From positions 103,202-167,201 of the forward strand of contig NZ_JAUXVR010000005.1 in assembly GCF_030680395.1 (NCBI RefSeq): a DNA stretch of 64,000 nt. The letters are read 5' to 3'. The notes under the pieces were generated by a model. The model made no database searches. It was not told where the DNA came from and saw only the letters and a list, made by a program, of their open reading frames with translations. The translations under genes were made by a program, and so were the position numbers. Positions 47,943 through 57,440 of the stretch are shown piece by piece; the first letter of the stretch is position 1, and each line of letters begins with the position of its first letter. Source of the stretch: Methylobacter sp. GTDB lineage: Bacteria; Pseudomonadota; Gammaproteobacteria; Methylococcales; Methylomonadaceae.

Positions 47943-49175
47943 TTAACCGGATATTGAATCAATCCGACTGACAATCTCGCTGGACGCCAACTCCAAACCT
48001 TGCTTATAACATTCGCTGGCTCTGTCTTTATCGCCTTGGGCAAACAACAAATCACCGAGTATTTGATAAGCCGAAACGGTGGGTTCTATTGATAGGCTTT
48101 TGGTCAGGTATGTTGTCGCTTTTTGGTTGTCGCCGCATTTCATGCTCAACTTGCCCAAAACGGTCAAGAACACGGCATCCCGCGGGTGCATCGGCAACCA
48201 TTGCTCAGCGGTTTCAAGCTGTCTTGCGATGTCAATCGACTGAACATTGCCATACAGTACGACCAGCGTTTGATCCCAAGTTGTCGACAAGGCTCTGGCT
48301 AATCCGCCTTCTACTTTTGCGCCTGCTCCGGCATCAATCATTGCGGCAAAATAAATCGCCGAAACGCCTTTCATGTTCCTTATATAATCGGGAATTTCCG
48401 ACCACAGTGATTCAATTTCATCAGTGCTGCCCCGCTCGGCCGCTTGCTTTAATAATTTGCTGAATGCTTCGGTTTCCAGCAGTTTTATTTCAGCTTCCAT
48501 CAACACTTTATTGTTGTTCAATGACGGGATCAGTTTGCGCACGCCTTCCCAATCACCAGCTTGTTGATAGGCTTGGTGTAATAATTTTAAAACGCTGGCA
48601 TGAGTCGGATCGATGGAATGCAAGCGTGTCAATGTTTCCAGGGCTTGTTCGAATTGTTTTTCTGATAAATGCAATTCTGCCTGAGTCAGGCCTATCGCCA
48701 CATCGGAACCCGGTGCTTGGTCGGCAGCCTTTTTTAAATATTCATCTCTTTTATCAAGCGCGCCACGGGATTGTGCGGCTCTTGCTGCGGTCAAATAATG
48801 GATTAACGGAGCGCCACTGTGCGAGGCATGTTTGATTAATACTTTTTCGGCTTTTTCCCAGTTACCTTCCGCAGAATCGACCAAGCCTGCAATCAAGGCT
48901 TCCTGCGAACGGTTAAATTTGATGCTTTTGCCGCGATTTTTGATTTGACCCGGCAATCTGAGCAGCCAGCCTAAAAACCTGAAGAAGATGTAAAATACAA
49001 AAAAACCCATGATCAAGCTAACCGCAAAAACGATTAACGATGTTTCCATGGACCAATATCCAATACCTATCAGAACATAACCGGGACTCTCAAATCCGCC
49101 CAACCATTTATTGGCAAAAAAAGCGGCGGCAACGGCAATAAGAAGCGAACCCAAAAAATACACTATATTTTTCAT
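47943..49175 (-). CDS. hemY: HemY-like TPR membrane protein
   Basis: A 410-residue inner-membrane protein of the HemY-N/TPR family, associated with late heme/porphyrin synthesis operons but of unclear function. Two membrane helices (IVYFLGSLLIAVAAAFFANKW and SLIVFAVSLIMGFFVFYIF) are followed by TPR repeats to the C-terminus (e.g. FEQALETLTRLHSIDPTH and DKDRASECYKQGLELAS). It is the last gene of hemC-hemD-hemX-hemY and starts 15 bp after hemX. Confidence 0.93.
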   Translation of the reverse strand: MKNIVYFLGSLLIAVAAAFFANKWLGGFESPGYVLIGIGYWSMETSLIVFAVSLIMGFFVFYIFFRFLGWLLRLPGQIKNRGKSIKFNRSQEALIAGLVDSAEGNWEKAEKVLIKHASHSGAPLIHYLTAARAAQSRGALDKRDEYLKKAADQAPGSDVAIGLTQAELHLSEKQFEQALETLTRLHSIDPTHASVLKLLHQAYQQAGDWEGVRKLIPSLNNNKVLMEAEIKLLETEAFSKLLKQAAERGSTDEIESLWSEIPDYIRNMKGVSAIYFAAMIDAGAGAKVEGGLARALSTTWDQTLVVLYGNVQSIDIARQLETAEQWLPMHPRDAVFLTVLGKLSMKCGDNQKATTYLTKSLSIEPTVSAYQILGDLLFAQGDKDRASECYKQGLELASSEIVSRIDSISG

Positions 49176-49190
49176 TATGTACTCTCTGGA

Positions 49191-50504
49191 TTATTGTGCG
49201 GCAGGTGCTGCTTCAGCCGGTTTTGGTGGCTCAGCGGGGGGCGCTGTCTCGGCTGGCTTTATTGCTTCGGCTGGACTGACTGCCTCTGCTGGCTCAACAG
49301 GTTTTTCGACCTGCTCGGATTTGACTTTTTCAGCAGGCGGCATGGCCTTGTCGACTTCCAGCCTCAGTTTGGTAATATCCCTAAGCATTTTCAATGATAG
49401 GCTGATGTCAGGGAACTGGCTGCGGATTTTAATGGCATTAAACCTGTCCAGCTCGGCAATAAAATTACTCGTCTCTGGATTTTTTGCAAAGTTTTGTTCG
49501 ATCCATTTTTTTGCATCGGCTAGACTGGACTGATAAAGTCCCTCGTTCTGCTGAACTAGGGCGATTTTAACCATTTCCAGCTTGACTCTTAACTGCTCAC
49601 GAATAAACTGGGCTTGTTCCGGTGTTAATATTTCCTTGATGGGATGTTCGGTGTGTTTAAGAGTCACTATCCCTTCCAATTGTCCCAATGCAGAATCAAG
49701 CAAATTTTGACCGGCCTTATCGCTCAACTCCTGTGCTGGTTTGGGCTGAGTCAATGTTTTTCCTGTATAAGGCAAAAACAAGGTTAAGGTATCGACCTGA
49801 TCTTGCAACGATTCAATTGAGGCATACATACCCACAATATCGGCCACTGCCACATTACGGATGGCGGCAATATCCTTGGCTATTTGTTCGCGTATTTTAA
49901 ACGCCCCCGCATCACCGCTTTCTCTGAGACGCTGATCCGCCGCCTCCAAGGCTTCGCGGGTGGTATTGATATCGCCCATTAAATATAGACGCTGATTGGC
50001 TATGCTTAACAGATATTCCGCATCGGCAATTAACCAATCGCCGCGTGTTTTGCCTAATTGACGTTGTACCTGTTGAATTGCGGTATTTAATTCGTTTCGT
50101 GTGCTGTTCAGTTTTTCGGTATGAAGCTGGGAAAAATCCGCCAAGGTTTTAGCAAAATGGGCTTCTTTCCCGGCAACATCAGCTTCTACGGTTGCCAGTT
50201 GGGATTGGATGGCTGCAAGTTGTGTCTGATAACCGCTAATCTGTTTTGACAACTCGATTAGCTGCATATCCCCCTTATTAACTTCCCCGCCTAAATTATC
50301 CTGTTGAGAGCGTAATTGCTGAAAAAGATAAAAACCAGCACCCGCCACACTGATAATGATGAGCAGCATAATGATGCCAAACCAGAGTCCGCTACGCGAC
50401 CTGTGAGCTTCGCCTACAGGACTTAGGCGAGGGGCGTTAGCAGGAGCGGAAGCTTTGCTATTTTCGCTCACATGCTGTTCTTGTTTTTCACTCAACTCGG
50501 TCAC
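49191..50504 (-). CDS. hemX: HemX-like membrane protein with an in-frame repeat
   Basis: A 437-residue bitopic protein of the HemX family (often annotated as uroporphyrinogen-III methyltransferase-like but without its catalytic domain). Layout: cytoplasmic N-terminus, one helix (WFGIIMLLIIISVAGAGFYLF), coiled coil (SQLATVEADVAGKEAHF), globular domain, and a Pro/Ala/Glu-rich tail (PAEAIKPAETAPPAEPPKPA). GTG 50504 follows GGGGAA and lies one base from the hemD stop. Residues SKASAPANAPRLSPVGEAHR, before the helix, are encoded by a family B repeat. Confidence 0.9.
   Translation of the reverse strand: MTELSEKQEQHVSENSKASAPANAPRLSPVGEAHRSRSGLWFGIIMLLIIISVAGAGFYLFQQLRSQQDNLGGEVNKGDMQLIELSKQISGYQTQLAAIQSQLATVEADVAGKEAHFAKTLADFSQLHTEKLNSTRNELNTAIQQVQRQLGKTRGDWLIADAEYLLSIANQRLYLMGDINTTREALEAADQRLRESGDAGAFKIREQIAKDIAAIRNVAVADIVGMYASIESLQDQVDTLTLFLPYTGKTLTQPKPAQELSDKAGQNLLDSALGQLEGIVTLKHTEHPIKEILTPEQAQFIREQLRVKLEMVKIALVQQNEGLYQSSLADAKKWIEQNFAKNPETSNFIAELDRFNAIKIRSQFPDISLSLKMLRDITKLRLEVDKAMPPAEKVKSEQVEKPVEPAEAVSPAEAIKPAETAPPAEPPKPAEAAPAAQ
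50405..50460 (-). repeat. Family B repeat inside hemX
   Basis: Plus-strand GAGCTTCGCCTACAGGACTT continuing to AGCAGGAGCGGAAGCTTTGC aligns with the spacer copy at 52340-52400. It sits in the cytoplasmic part of HemX in an open frame. Confidence 0.7.
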
Positions 50505-50505
50505 T

Positions 50506-51276
50506 CTATTCCCCTGTCACACACGTTATTACTGTCTCAAGAATTGCTGTATCGATAGGACTATCCGTCACAGTAACTCGCTTAAACCCCATATCGGCAG
50601 CTATACACCTGATTCTATCGCTAACTACCACCAGGGGTATTAATGACAATAGCTTATTATTATTTTCACCCAGCATTAAACTTAAGTTTTGCAGTGCTTC
50701 AGCGCTGGTTACGGTAATGACATCCAAGCGGTGCTGCACAAGCAACTCGATAACAGGTGAGCTATCAATACGAGGGATTATTCTTTTATATACTTCCAGA
50801 TAATTAACTTCTGCGCCTCTGCTGCGTAACGTAGTTGCCAGCTGTTCACGTCCGCCTTCACCGCGAACGATTAAAAAATTCTGCCCCTCGACTTGCTGTA
50901 GTTGAGGCATCGCCAGCAACGCTTCGCTGTTATAACCATCTGCAGGCATTAAATCAACGGGTAACCCGGCCACTTTCATGGCTTGCGCCGTTGACCGTCC
51001 CACTGCGGCAAAACGTACAGACTCCGTGCGGCCTATTTTGCCACTATTCGCCTTTAGAGCAAAATTTACTGCATTGACGCTGATAAAAATAACCCATTGG
51101 AAGCTGTCCATATTCGTCAGGCTATATTTTATCTCGTCGTCATTCCGAGAAACGATATCCAAGGTGGGAAACCGAATGGCTATCCCGCCCCGCTCTTCAA
51201 TTAAACGGCTCAGATTTTCTGCCTGATGCTCAGGTCGTGTCACTAAAACACGTACGCCGCTCAACACTTTATTCAA
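50506..51276 (-). CDS. hemD: Uroporphyrinogen-III synthase HemD
   Basis: A 256-residue enzyme that closes and inverts ring D of hydroxymethylbilane to give uroporphyrinogen III. HemD is poorly conserved, but GVRVLVTRPEHQAENLSRLIEERGG, FISVNAVNFAL (oxyanion region), and the VTSAEALQNL motif are typical. The start is TTG 51276 preceded at ideal spacing by AAGGAG; both lie inside a family B repeat copy. It is 30 bp after hemC and overlaps hemX closely. Confidence 0.93.
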   Translation of the reverse strand: MNKVLSGVRVLVTRPEHQAENLSRLIEERGGIAIRFPTLDIVSRNDDEIKYSLTNMDSFQWVIFISVNAVNFALKANSGKIGRTESVRFAAVGRSTAQAMKVAGLPVDLMPADGYNSEALLAMPQLQQVEGQNFLIVRGEGGREQLATTLRSRGAEVNYLEVYKRIIPRIDSSPVIELLVQHRLDVITVTSAEALQNLSLMLGENNNKLLSLIPLVVVSDRIRCIAADMGFKRVTVTDSPIDTAILETVITCVTGE

Positions 51277-51303
51277 AGCTTCCGCTCCTTACTCACATCC
51301 CTG
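51274..51303 (-). repeat. Family B repeat supplying the hemD start signals
   Basis: On the - strand GGATGTGAGTAAGGAGCGGA followed by AGCTTTG aligns with the 52340-52400 copy minus its middle. AAGGAG is eight bases before the TTG start of hemD, so the repeat appears to provide the translation start. Confidence 0.65.
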
Positions 51304-51306
51304 GAT

Positions 51307-52248
51307 TCAATGAAACAGCGCTTGCAAAATTTCATCTGCACCTTGGGCTAATAAGTCCTCAGCAATCATTTTGCCGATAGCTTCAGCCCTGTCCAGGCCG
51401 CCTGTCCGTTCAGCCCGGTAAATCAGGTTGCCGTCAGGACTGCCGACCAAGCCGCGCATAAACAGTTGCCCATCCTGCAATTGCGCAAAACCGGCAATCG
51501 GTACCTGGCAGCCGCCATTTAAACGTGCGTTCATTGCTCTTTCCGCCATCACACACAGCCCGGTTTCGCTATCATGCAACGTACTCAACATCTCATTGAT
51601 TTCCGGATCGTCAATCCGACATTCTATGCCTATAGCGCCCTGGCCAATTGCCGGCAGGCTGACGGAGGTATCCAGGCATTGCGTAATGCGTTCAGCCATG
51701 CCCAGTCTTTTCAAACCGGCCGAAGCCAGAATAATGGCATCGTATTCACCGCTATCCAGCTTGGACAGGCGGGTGTTGACGTTACCTCTTAACGACAATA
51801 TTTCAGCTTCAGGGTAAAACTCTTTAATCTGGCATTGTCTGCGCAAGCTGGACGTACCGATTCTGGCATTAGCCGGTAAATCGTGTAACGTCGCATAATG
51901 ATTGGAGACAAAAGCATCGGTCGGGTCTTCGCGGATTAAAATGGCCGCCAAGTGCAGGCCTTCCGGAAACTCCACCGGCACATCTTTCATGGAATGCACG
52001 GCAATATCGGCCAAACCTTCCAACATGCCCTGCTCCAACTCTTTGACAAACAATCCCTTGCCGCCAATCTTGGCTAAAGGCGCATCAAGAATCTTGTCGC
52101 CCTGCGTGGTCATTTTAACCAATTCAGTCCTGCATCCTGGAAATGTCCGCTCCAAACGCTCTGCAACGTGCTCTGCCTGCCACAACGCCAAAGGACTCCG
52201 GCGCGTCGCAATACGAATAATTTTTTCAGTCAAAAGAACACCATTCAT
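51307..52248 (-). CDS. hemC: Hydroxymethylbilane synthase HemC
   Basis: A 313-residue porphobilinogen deaminase that builds the linear tetrapyrrole. The dipyrromethane cofactor attaches to Cys near residue 245 in [10 protein letters not shown]. Other motifs: [37 protein letters not shown] and [17 protein letters not shown] 52248 is used; a TTG at 52257 is possible. It is divergent from argH, the arrangement seen near cyaA in many Gammaproteobacteria. Confidence 0.96.
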   Translation of the reverse strand: MNGVLLTEKIIRIATRRSPLALWQAEHVAERLERTFPGCRTELVKMTTQGDKILDAPLAKIGGKGLFVKELEQGMLEGLADIAVHSMKDVPVEFPEGLHLAAILIREDPTDAFVSNHYATLHDLPANARIGTSSLRRQCQIKEFYPEAEILSLRGNVNTRLSKLDSGEYDAIILASAGLKRLGMAERITQCLDTSVSLPAIGQGAIGIECRIDDPEINEMLSTLHDSETGLCVMAERAMNARLNGGCQVPIAGFAQLQDGQLFMRGLVGSPDGNLIYRAERTGGLDRAEAIGKMIAEDLLAQGADEILQALFH

Positions 52249-52339
52249 TTTCAACAATAAATTACGTTATTGTAACCCGTGTAAGTTGATGACGGTTAAT
52301 CGAACTTTAATTACTTACCCGCACGAATGCAGGTAAAGA

Positions 52340-52400
52340 ACGGAAGCTTTGCCTACAAGGATGTAAGTAAGGAGCGTTAGCAGGAGTGTAAGCTTTCGCT
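52340..52400. repeat. Family B repeat in the hemC-argH spacer
   Basis: GAAGCTTTGCCTACAAGGAT continuing through GTAAGTAAGGAGCGTTAGCA to a second AAGCTTTCGC. It looks like the fullest copy of family B, with AAGCTTT at each end. It lies in the promoter region of argH. Confidence 0.7.
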
Positions 52401-52440
52401 GTATAATTTGACCCAATAGTCAACTTACAATGAAACCGCC

Positions 52441-53835
52441 ATGACCAACGTTAATTCCGACAAACTTTCCAGCGCCCGTTTTGCCCAGGCAACCGATGCC
52501 TTTGTAGAGGTATTTACCGCCTCTGTCGATTTTGACCAACGTATGGCGCAACAAGACATTGAGGGCTCAATCGCCCATGCCAAAATGCTTTGCTCTTGCG
52601 GTATTCTGATCGAACAAGAACGCGACGCTATTATTGACGGCCTGACCCAAATCAGCCGGGAAATAATTAATGGCGAATTTGTCTGGTCGATCAAGCAGGA
52701 AGATGTTCACATGAACATTGAAGCCCGCCTGACCGATTTAATCGGCATTGCCGGAAAAAAACTGCATACCGGACGTTCCCGTAATGATCAGGTAGCGACG
52801 GATATTCGCCTTTACCTGCGCAGTGAAATCACCCAGATTTTAGGCCAACTCACGCGCTTGCAAACAGCCATTCTGGATTTGGCGGAGCAACACGCCGATA
52901 CCATCATGCCGGGCTTTACGCATTTACAGGTCGCCCAGCCAATTACTTTCGGCCATCACCTGATGGCCTGGTTTGAAATGCTCAGCCGCGACAGGGAAAG
53001 GCTGCAAGATTGCTGCAAGCGCGTCAATATTATGCCTTTAGGCTCTGCGGCATTGGCTGGAACCAGTTACCCGATAGACCGCCAGATGACTTCCGATTTA
53101 CTCGGTTTTAGCCGTCCTTCGGCCAACTCGCTGGACTCGGTCAGTGACCGTGATTTTGCGATTGAGTTTACGGCGGCCGGCAGCTTGATCATGATGCATT
53201 TATCGCGTTTTTCCGAAGAACTGATCTTGTGGTCCAGCGCCCAGTTTGACTTTATCGAGATGCCTGATGCCTTTTGCACCGGCTCATCAATCATGCCGCA
53301 AAAGAAAAATCCCGACGTACCGGAACTGGTGCGTGGCAAGTCAGGCAGGGTAACCGGCCACTTGGTTTCACTGCTGATGCTGATGAAAAGCCAGCCGCTG
53401 GCTTACAACAAAGACAATCAGGAAGATAAAGAACCGCTTTTCGATACCGCAGATACTTTAATTAATTGTTTGCGGGCTTACGCCGATATGATCCCCCACA
53501 TCGAAGCCAAAAAAGCCAATATGTATAGCTCAGCCAAACGCGGCTTTGCTACGGCCACCGATCTTGCCGATTATCTGGTACGCAAAGGCATGGCCTTTCG
53601 TGATGCCCATGAAGTCGTGGGCCTAGCCGTACGCTTAGGATTAGAAAGCCAACGCGACTTATCCGAGCTGTCCCTGCCAGAGCTACAGCATTTTTCAAAC
53701 TTGATTACCGATGATGTTTTTGATTATTTAACGCTGGAAGGCTCGGTCGCGGCTCGTAAACACATTGGCGGCACAGCTCCCGACACGGTCAAGCTCGCCA
53801 TCCAGACAGCACGACAAAGCATAATTTCAGTATAA
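52441..53835 (+). CDS. argH: Argininosuccinate lyase ArgH
   Basis: A 464-residue lyase that splits argininosuccinate to arginine and fumarate. The fumarase/lyase signature [12 protein letters not shown] is intact, as is [15 protein letters not shown] and the catalytic Ser in its loop. Length is normal. It precedes cyaA by 14 bp, so the two are probably cotranscribed. The start is the first ATG after the family B repeat region. Confidence 0.97.
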   Translation: MTNVNSDKLSSARFAQATDAFVEVFTASVDFDQRMAQQDIEGSIAHAKMLCSCGILIEQERDAIIDGLTQISREIINGEFVWSIKQEDVHMNIEARLTDLIGIAGKKLHTGRSRNDQVATDIRLYLRSEITQILGQLTRLQTAILDLAEQHADTIMPGFTHLQVAQPITFGHHLMAWFEMLSRDRERLQDCCKRVNIMPLGSAALAGTSYPIDRQMTSDLLGFSRPSANSLDSVSDRDFAIEFTAAGSLIMMHLSRFSEELILWSSAQFDFIEMPDAFCTGSSIMPQKKNPDVPELVRGKSGRVTGHLVSLLMLMKSQPLAYNKDNQEDKEPLFDTADTLINCLRAYADMIPHIEAKKANMYSSAKRGFATATDLADYLVRKGMAFRDAHEVVGLAVRLGLESQRDLSELSLPELQHFSNLITDDVFDYLTLEGSVAARKHIGGTAPDTVKLAIQTARQSIISV

Positions 53836-53849
53836 AAAACGCTTCCACT

Positions 53850-56657
53850 ATGATCAAATCACACCAAGAGCGCCCCATCCATTTAGGTTCGCCCGGCGAA
53901 GAAATCAGTATCCAAGACCTCCAAACAATCAAACACCGTTTTAAGCGTTTGAATCAGCTTCGTGAACAGCGTATTCAGGAGTTTCTACAACCACGTCAAC
54001 AAGCATTCTTAGATTTATTGCCGTTGCTTTTTCATTGCAATTTTCCTATGTTACCTGGATTCATTTCCTCGACGACACCCGCAGGGATGCCTGAATATAA
54101 TCCAGGCATCCGTACTATAAATGCAGCCAAACAACTTGCAAAAAATTTCAACTATACCCGTATAGCTTCGCATATTTACCCTATTGAAGGTCTGTTCTTA
54201 ATGGGTAGTGTCGGCAGTATCGCTTTTTCAAAAACCAGCGATATGGATATCTGGTTATGCCATCAATCCGATTTGTTATCCAGCGCCATTGATGAGCTGC
54301 AAAAAAAAGCCACTGCAATAGAGAATTGGGCTGCATCGCTAGGATTGGAAGTGCATTTCTTCCTAATGGACAGCAAACAATTCCTGCTCGGTCAAAACAC
54401 TCCGATTTCCACAGAAAGTAGCGGTCAGACACAGCATTATTTACTGCTTGAAGAATTTTACAGAACAGCAATTTATATCGCGGGGAAAAGCCCTGCATGG
54501 TGGCTGGTTCCTCCTCATGAAGAGGGAAACTACACACGCTATATCAAGCATTTAATAGATAACCTGTTCATTCCCGAGCATGAGCTTATCGACTTTGGCG
54601 GCTTCGACGCGGTTCCGGCTGAAGAGTTTACCAGCGCCACCCTTTGGCATCTTTATAAAGCCCTGCATTCACCGCACAAATCACTATTGAAACTGCTATT
54701 AATGGAATGCTATGCCAGCGAATACCCTCAGACTGAATGGCTGTGTCAGGACATAAAAAAATCCGTTTATCAGGGCAACTATATGACGATCGATCTCGAC
54801 CCGTATTTGCTCATTTATCAAAAAGTCGAAAAATATCTGCAAAAAGCTCATAGCCATGGAAGATTAGCCCTAGCTCGTCAATGTTTTTATTTAAAAGTGA
54901 TGGGATCATCCGACAATACCATGGACTCTCAGACCAGAGCCACCAGGGAAAAATATATGCAATCTATCGCTACAAACTGGAATTGGCCCATATCTACTAT
55001 TGATAACTTTAAATATCAGCGACTCTGGAATATAAAAAAAGCAACATCGGAACATGCCGTTATTGTGCAACAACTGACCCACTGTTACCGTATGATTATG
55101 GGATTCGCCAGAGACCATGTAACCCAAAACCAGGAAAACAGCAATGATCTGAGATTGATAGGCAGAAAGCTTCATTCCTTTTTGGAAAAAAAGCCGGGTA
55201 AGATTGAAATCATTACTACGCGTTCAGAAGTCCACTCAAAAGAAAATACATTATCTATCGTAGAAAACCGCCTTCCCGGTGGCGACGATGGCTGGGCTTT
55301 GTACCTGAAAAACGTGCAGATGACCAACTCCGCAGATTTTGGACCCATACAAAAATGCCGGACTTTAATCGAAATTCTTTGCTGGCTGATCATCAATGGC
55401 CTCTATCACAAACAGCTACAGCTCCAGTTCAGTTCACATTCACTCAAAATGCCGAATGAAGAGCTGCATTCAACCTTGACTCAGATCAATCTTTTCTTAA
55501 CCCGGAACTTTAACTACGACCCCCCACTGGAAACCTACCAAACCCTCAAGGTGCAGCTGAGTTCACTGATTATTATCAACATGGGAATATCAGATGACGA
55601 CGGCCTGTGCGTTATGAGTGAGCGTTCTGATGCGTTAAGTTACGGGATGGGCCGTCAATGCTTTATTCAAACCATAAACAGGATTTCACTGTCCAGCTGG
55701 GGCGAAATCACAACCAGTCAGGATGAGGGTGTAGACGGGCTATTTAACTGTTTAACGGACATCATTAATAACAACAAAAAACCGCTGTCTCTGAGCGACC
55801 TGAAATTTATTTGCCATACTCGGGCTCGGGCCAAAGGTATTATCCTCCGCGTTGAAACGGTATTTAGCACCTTAGTTAAACTTTTTTCCAAACAACACCA
55901 TAATCGCTCACCCCGTTATATTTTACCTGGAGGAACGTCGTTTTATGTCTTTCAGACTGCCAATAAAACCCTAAGTTACAAAGAACTAACAACAAAAAAA
56001 CTACTATTAAACGAATTAGCCAGCCCTCAGGAACAGTTCAGCACCATTCATTTTGACCAAGCCGTCCTCGAAAACACGCCTATCCATCTTATTTACTCCC
56101 TGAATAGACCGCAAGTAATTCAGCTTTTTTACTACGAAAGCAAGGCGGACATCAGCGTCTATATTGTTGATGAAAAAGGAGCCTTATATACGCAGCAGCA
56201 CAACAAGGCAAACCCTGGTCACCTGCTAAAGCAATACTCCATTTTTTTAGAATCGCTCCTCAACCGCAATCTTTTTGAAACTTTTTTGACCATTGAGTAT
56301 TACGAAATCAAGAAAAGCCCTACCGGTATCTTTTCTTATAATCCGGTACAGCTAAAGGCAACATCCTCAAACCAGGAATTAAGCTTACGCATCACAGGGG
56401 AAGATACTCACAAGGGTATTGTCTATTCAATCTACTGTAATGAAAAAGAATTTTCCTCGCTAGACCACGGCAACCAAGTCTTTTATGCCGCTTATCAACA
56501 TATACTCCAATTTAGAAACGGTAAGATTAATTATCCGATTCATATTACTGACATAGACCTGCCACTTTCTGCATTCCGCATCGATAGTCCGGAGAAACTG
56601 CAAACCATTCATTATTTAAACTACAAACAAAAAATAGAAGATAAATTTAATATTTAA
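53850..56657 (+). CDS. cyaA: Class I adenylate cyclase CyaA
   Basis: A 935-residue class I cyclase that makes cAMP. The N-terminal catalytic half holds the nucleotidyltransferase motif GSVGSIAFSKTSDMDIWLCH (about residues 118-137), in which the Asp pair binds metal, plus NFNYTRIASHIYPIEGLFLM before it. The C-terminal regulatory half is long and closer in size to Pseudomonas-type enzymes (about 950) than E. coli (848). It follows argH and sits opposite hemCDXY, a conserved gammaproteobacterial neighbourhood. No crp gene is in the window. Confidence 0.95.
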   Translation: MIKSHQERPIHLGSPGEEISIQDLQTIKHRFKRLNQLREQRIQEFLQPRQQAFLDLLPLLFHCNFPMLPGFISSTTPAGMPEYNPGIRTINAAKQLAKNFNYTRIASHIYPIEGLFLMGSVGSIAFSKTSDMDIWLCHQSDLLSSAIDELQKKATAIENWAASLGLEVHFFLMDSKQFLLGQNTPISTESSGQTQHYLLLEEFYRTAIYIAGKSPAWWLVPPHEEGNYTRYIKHLIDNLFIPEHELIDFGGFDAVPAEEFTSATLWHLYKALHSPHKSLLKLLLMECYASEYPQTEWLCQDIKKSVYQGNYMTIDLDPYLLIYQKVEKYLQKAHSHGRLALARQCFYLKVMGSSDNTMDSQTRATREKYMQSIATNWNWPISTIDNFKYQRLWNIKKATSEHAVIVQQLTHCYRMIMGFARDHVTQNQENSNDLRLIGRKLHSFLEKKPGKIEIITTRSEVHSKENTLSIVENRLPGGDDGWALYLKNVQMTNSADFGPIQKCRTLIEILCWLIINGLYHKQLQLQFSSHSLKMPNEELHSTLTQINLFLTRNFNYDPPLETYQTLKVQLSSLIIINMGISDDDGLCVMSERSDALSYGMGRQCFIQTINRISLSSWGEITTSQDEGVDGLFNCLTDIINNNKKPLSLSDLKFICHTRARAKGIILRVETVFSTLVKLFSKQHHNRSPRYILPGGTSFYVFQTANKTLSYKELTTKKLLLNELASPQEQFSTIHFDQAVLENTPIHLIYSLNRPQVIQLFYYESKADISVYIVDEKGALYTQQHNKANPGHLLKQYSIFLESLLNRNLFETFLTIEYYEIKKSPTGIFSYNPVQLKATSSNQELSLRITGEDTHKGIVYSIYCNEKEFSSLDHGNQVFYAAYQHILQFRNGKINYPIHITDIDLPLSAFRIDSPEKLQTIHYLNYKQKIEDKFNI

Positions 56658-56849
56658 TCTTACCTGCCACTTTCAGCTTGTTTTTTGAATTAAGTCTTCT
56701 GCCTGGAATAGCGGGTAACATATGAGATAGCCTTGATATACTCACAATTTTGGGTTTTCAAGAAAAGGAAGCCAGCGCTTCCAAACCTTCTGCCGGTGCT
56801 TTGAATCCTTGAAAAGCGGCACACAGATGACACGAATTTGGCTGATAAT

Positions 56850-57050
56850 CAATAAGAAATTGATTACGTCTAAAAAATCGAAAAATACCGGGAAACTTTG
56901 ACGGAATTGTTTATAAAGAACGGAATTTGGTCGAACGATTTTTTGAATTCCCGCCAAATTGCAACGCGATATCAGCGATTAGCAAGAAATTATCAAACTA
57001 TGTTCAGCCTCGCGTCTACTGTCATTTGGCTTAACTTAGAATGCTCTTTA
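56850..57050 (+). pseudogene. C-terminal remnant of an IS5-family (IS427-like) transposase
   Basis: Two adjoining frames read FDGIVYKERNLVERFF and then RQIATRYQRLARNYQTMF followed by SLASTVIWLN. Together they match the usual end of IS427-type transposases (KERHLVERFF...RRIATRYDKLARNY). A small deletion or frameshift separates them, and there is no catalytic region upstream. The open frame of 71 codons on the - strand (56742-56957) is not a gene. The rest of the 56658-57328 spacer shows nothing I can identify. Confidence 0.75.
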
Positions 57051-57328
57051 GGAGTCGCTGAGCCCCTATCATGAGATAGCAGTGTGGAAATAAGCTGAGC
57101 AGAGAACGAATGCCATGCGTATTTCCAACTTACCTTGGCAAATACCCAGCCCCACCGTGAGCGGTTTTTAGCGATGAGGAACAGCAGTGTAACTGACTCT
57201 CGTTATTGACTCAAATCCAGCAGCACCATTCTTCTCTCCGCAGTCAATGCAGTTGACCGGCATACTACATATAAACCGCATTCAACAGTGACTCAATGTA
57301 ACCATATCAGTTGAAAGTATTCCCCAAA

Positions 57329-57362
57329 AATAGCCTGAAAAATTAAAATCTTTCAGGCTATT
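57329..57362 (-). terminator. Rho-independent terminator of the gap-pyk unit
   Basis: The stem AATAGCCTGAAA/TTTCAGGCTATT with a ten-base loop is followed on the - strand by TTTTT. It lies about 80 bp after the pyruvate kinase stop. Confidence 0.85.
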
Positions 57363-57440
57363 AAGGTGTAATCTTTATTGCACGATAACTCTCGGACTGG
57401 AGACTAGAGCTATCAAGTGATCAATTAAAGTTTCAAGAAG

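Noticed and set aside
56742..56957. 71-codon open frame on the - strand
   Set aside because: It is antisense to a better-supported transposase remnant and has no recognisable features.
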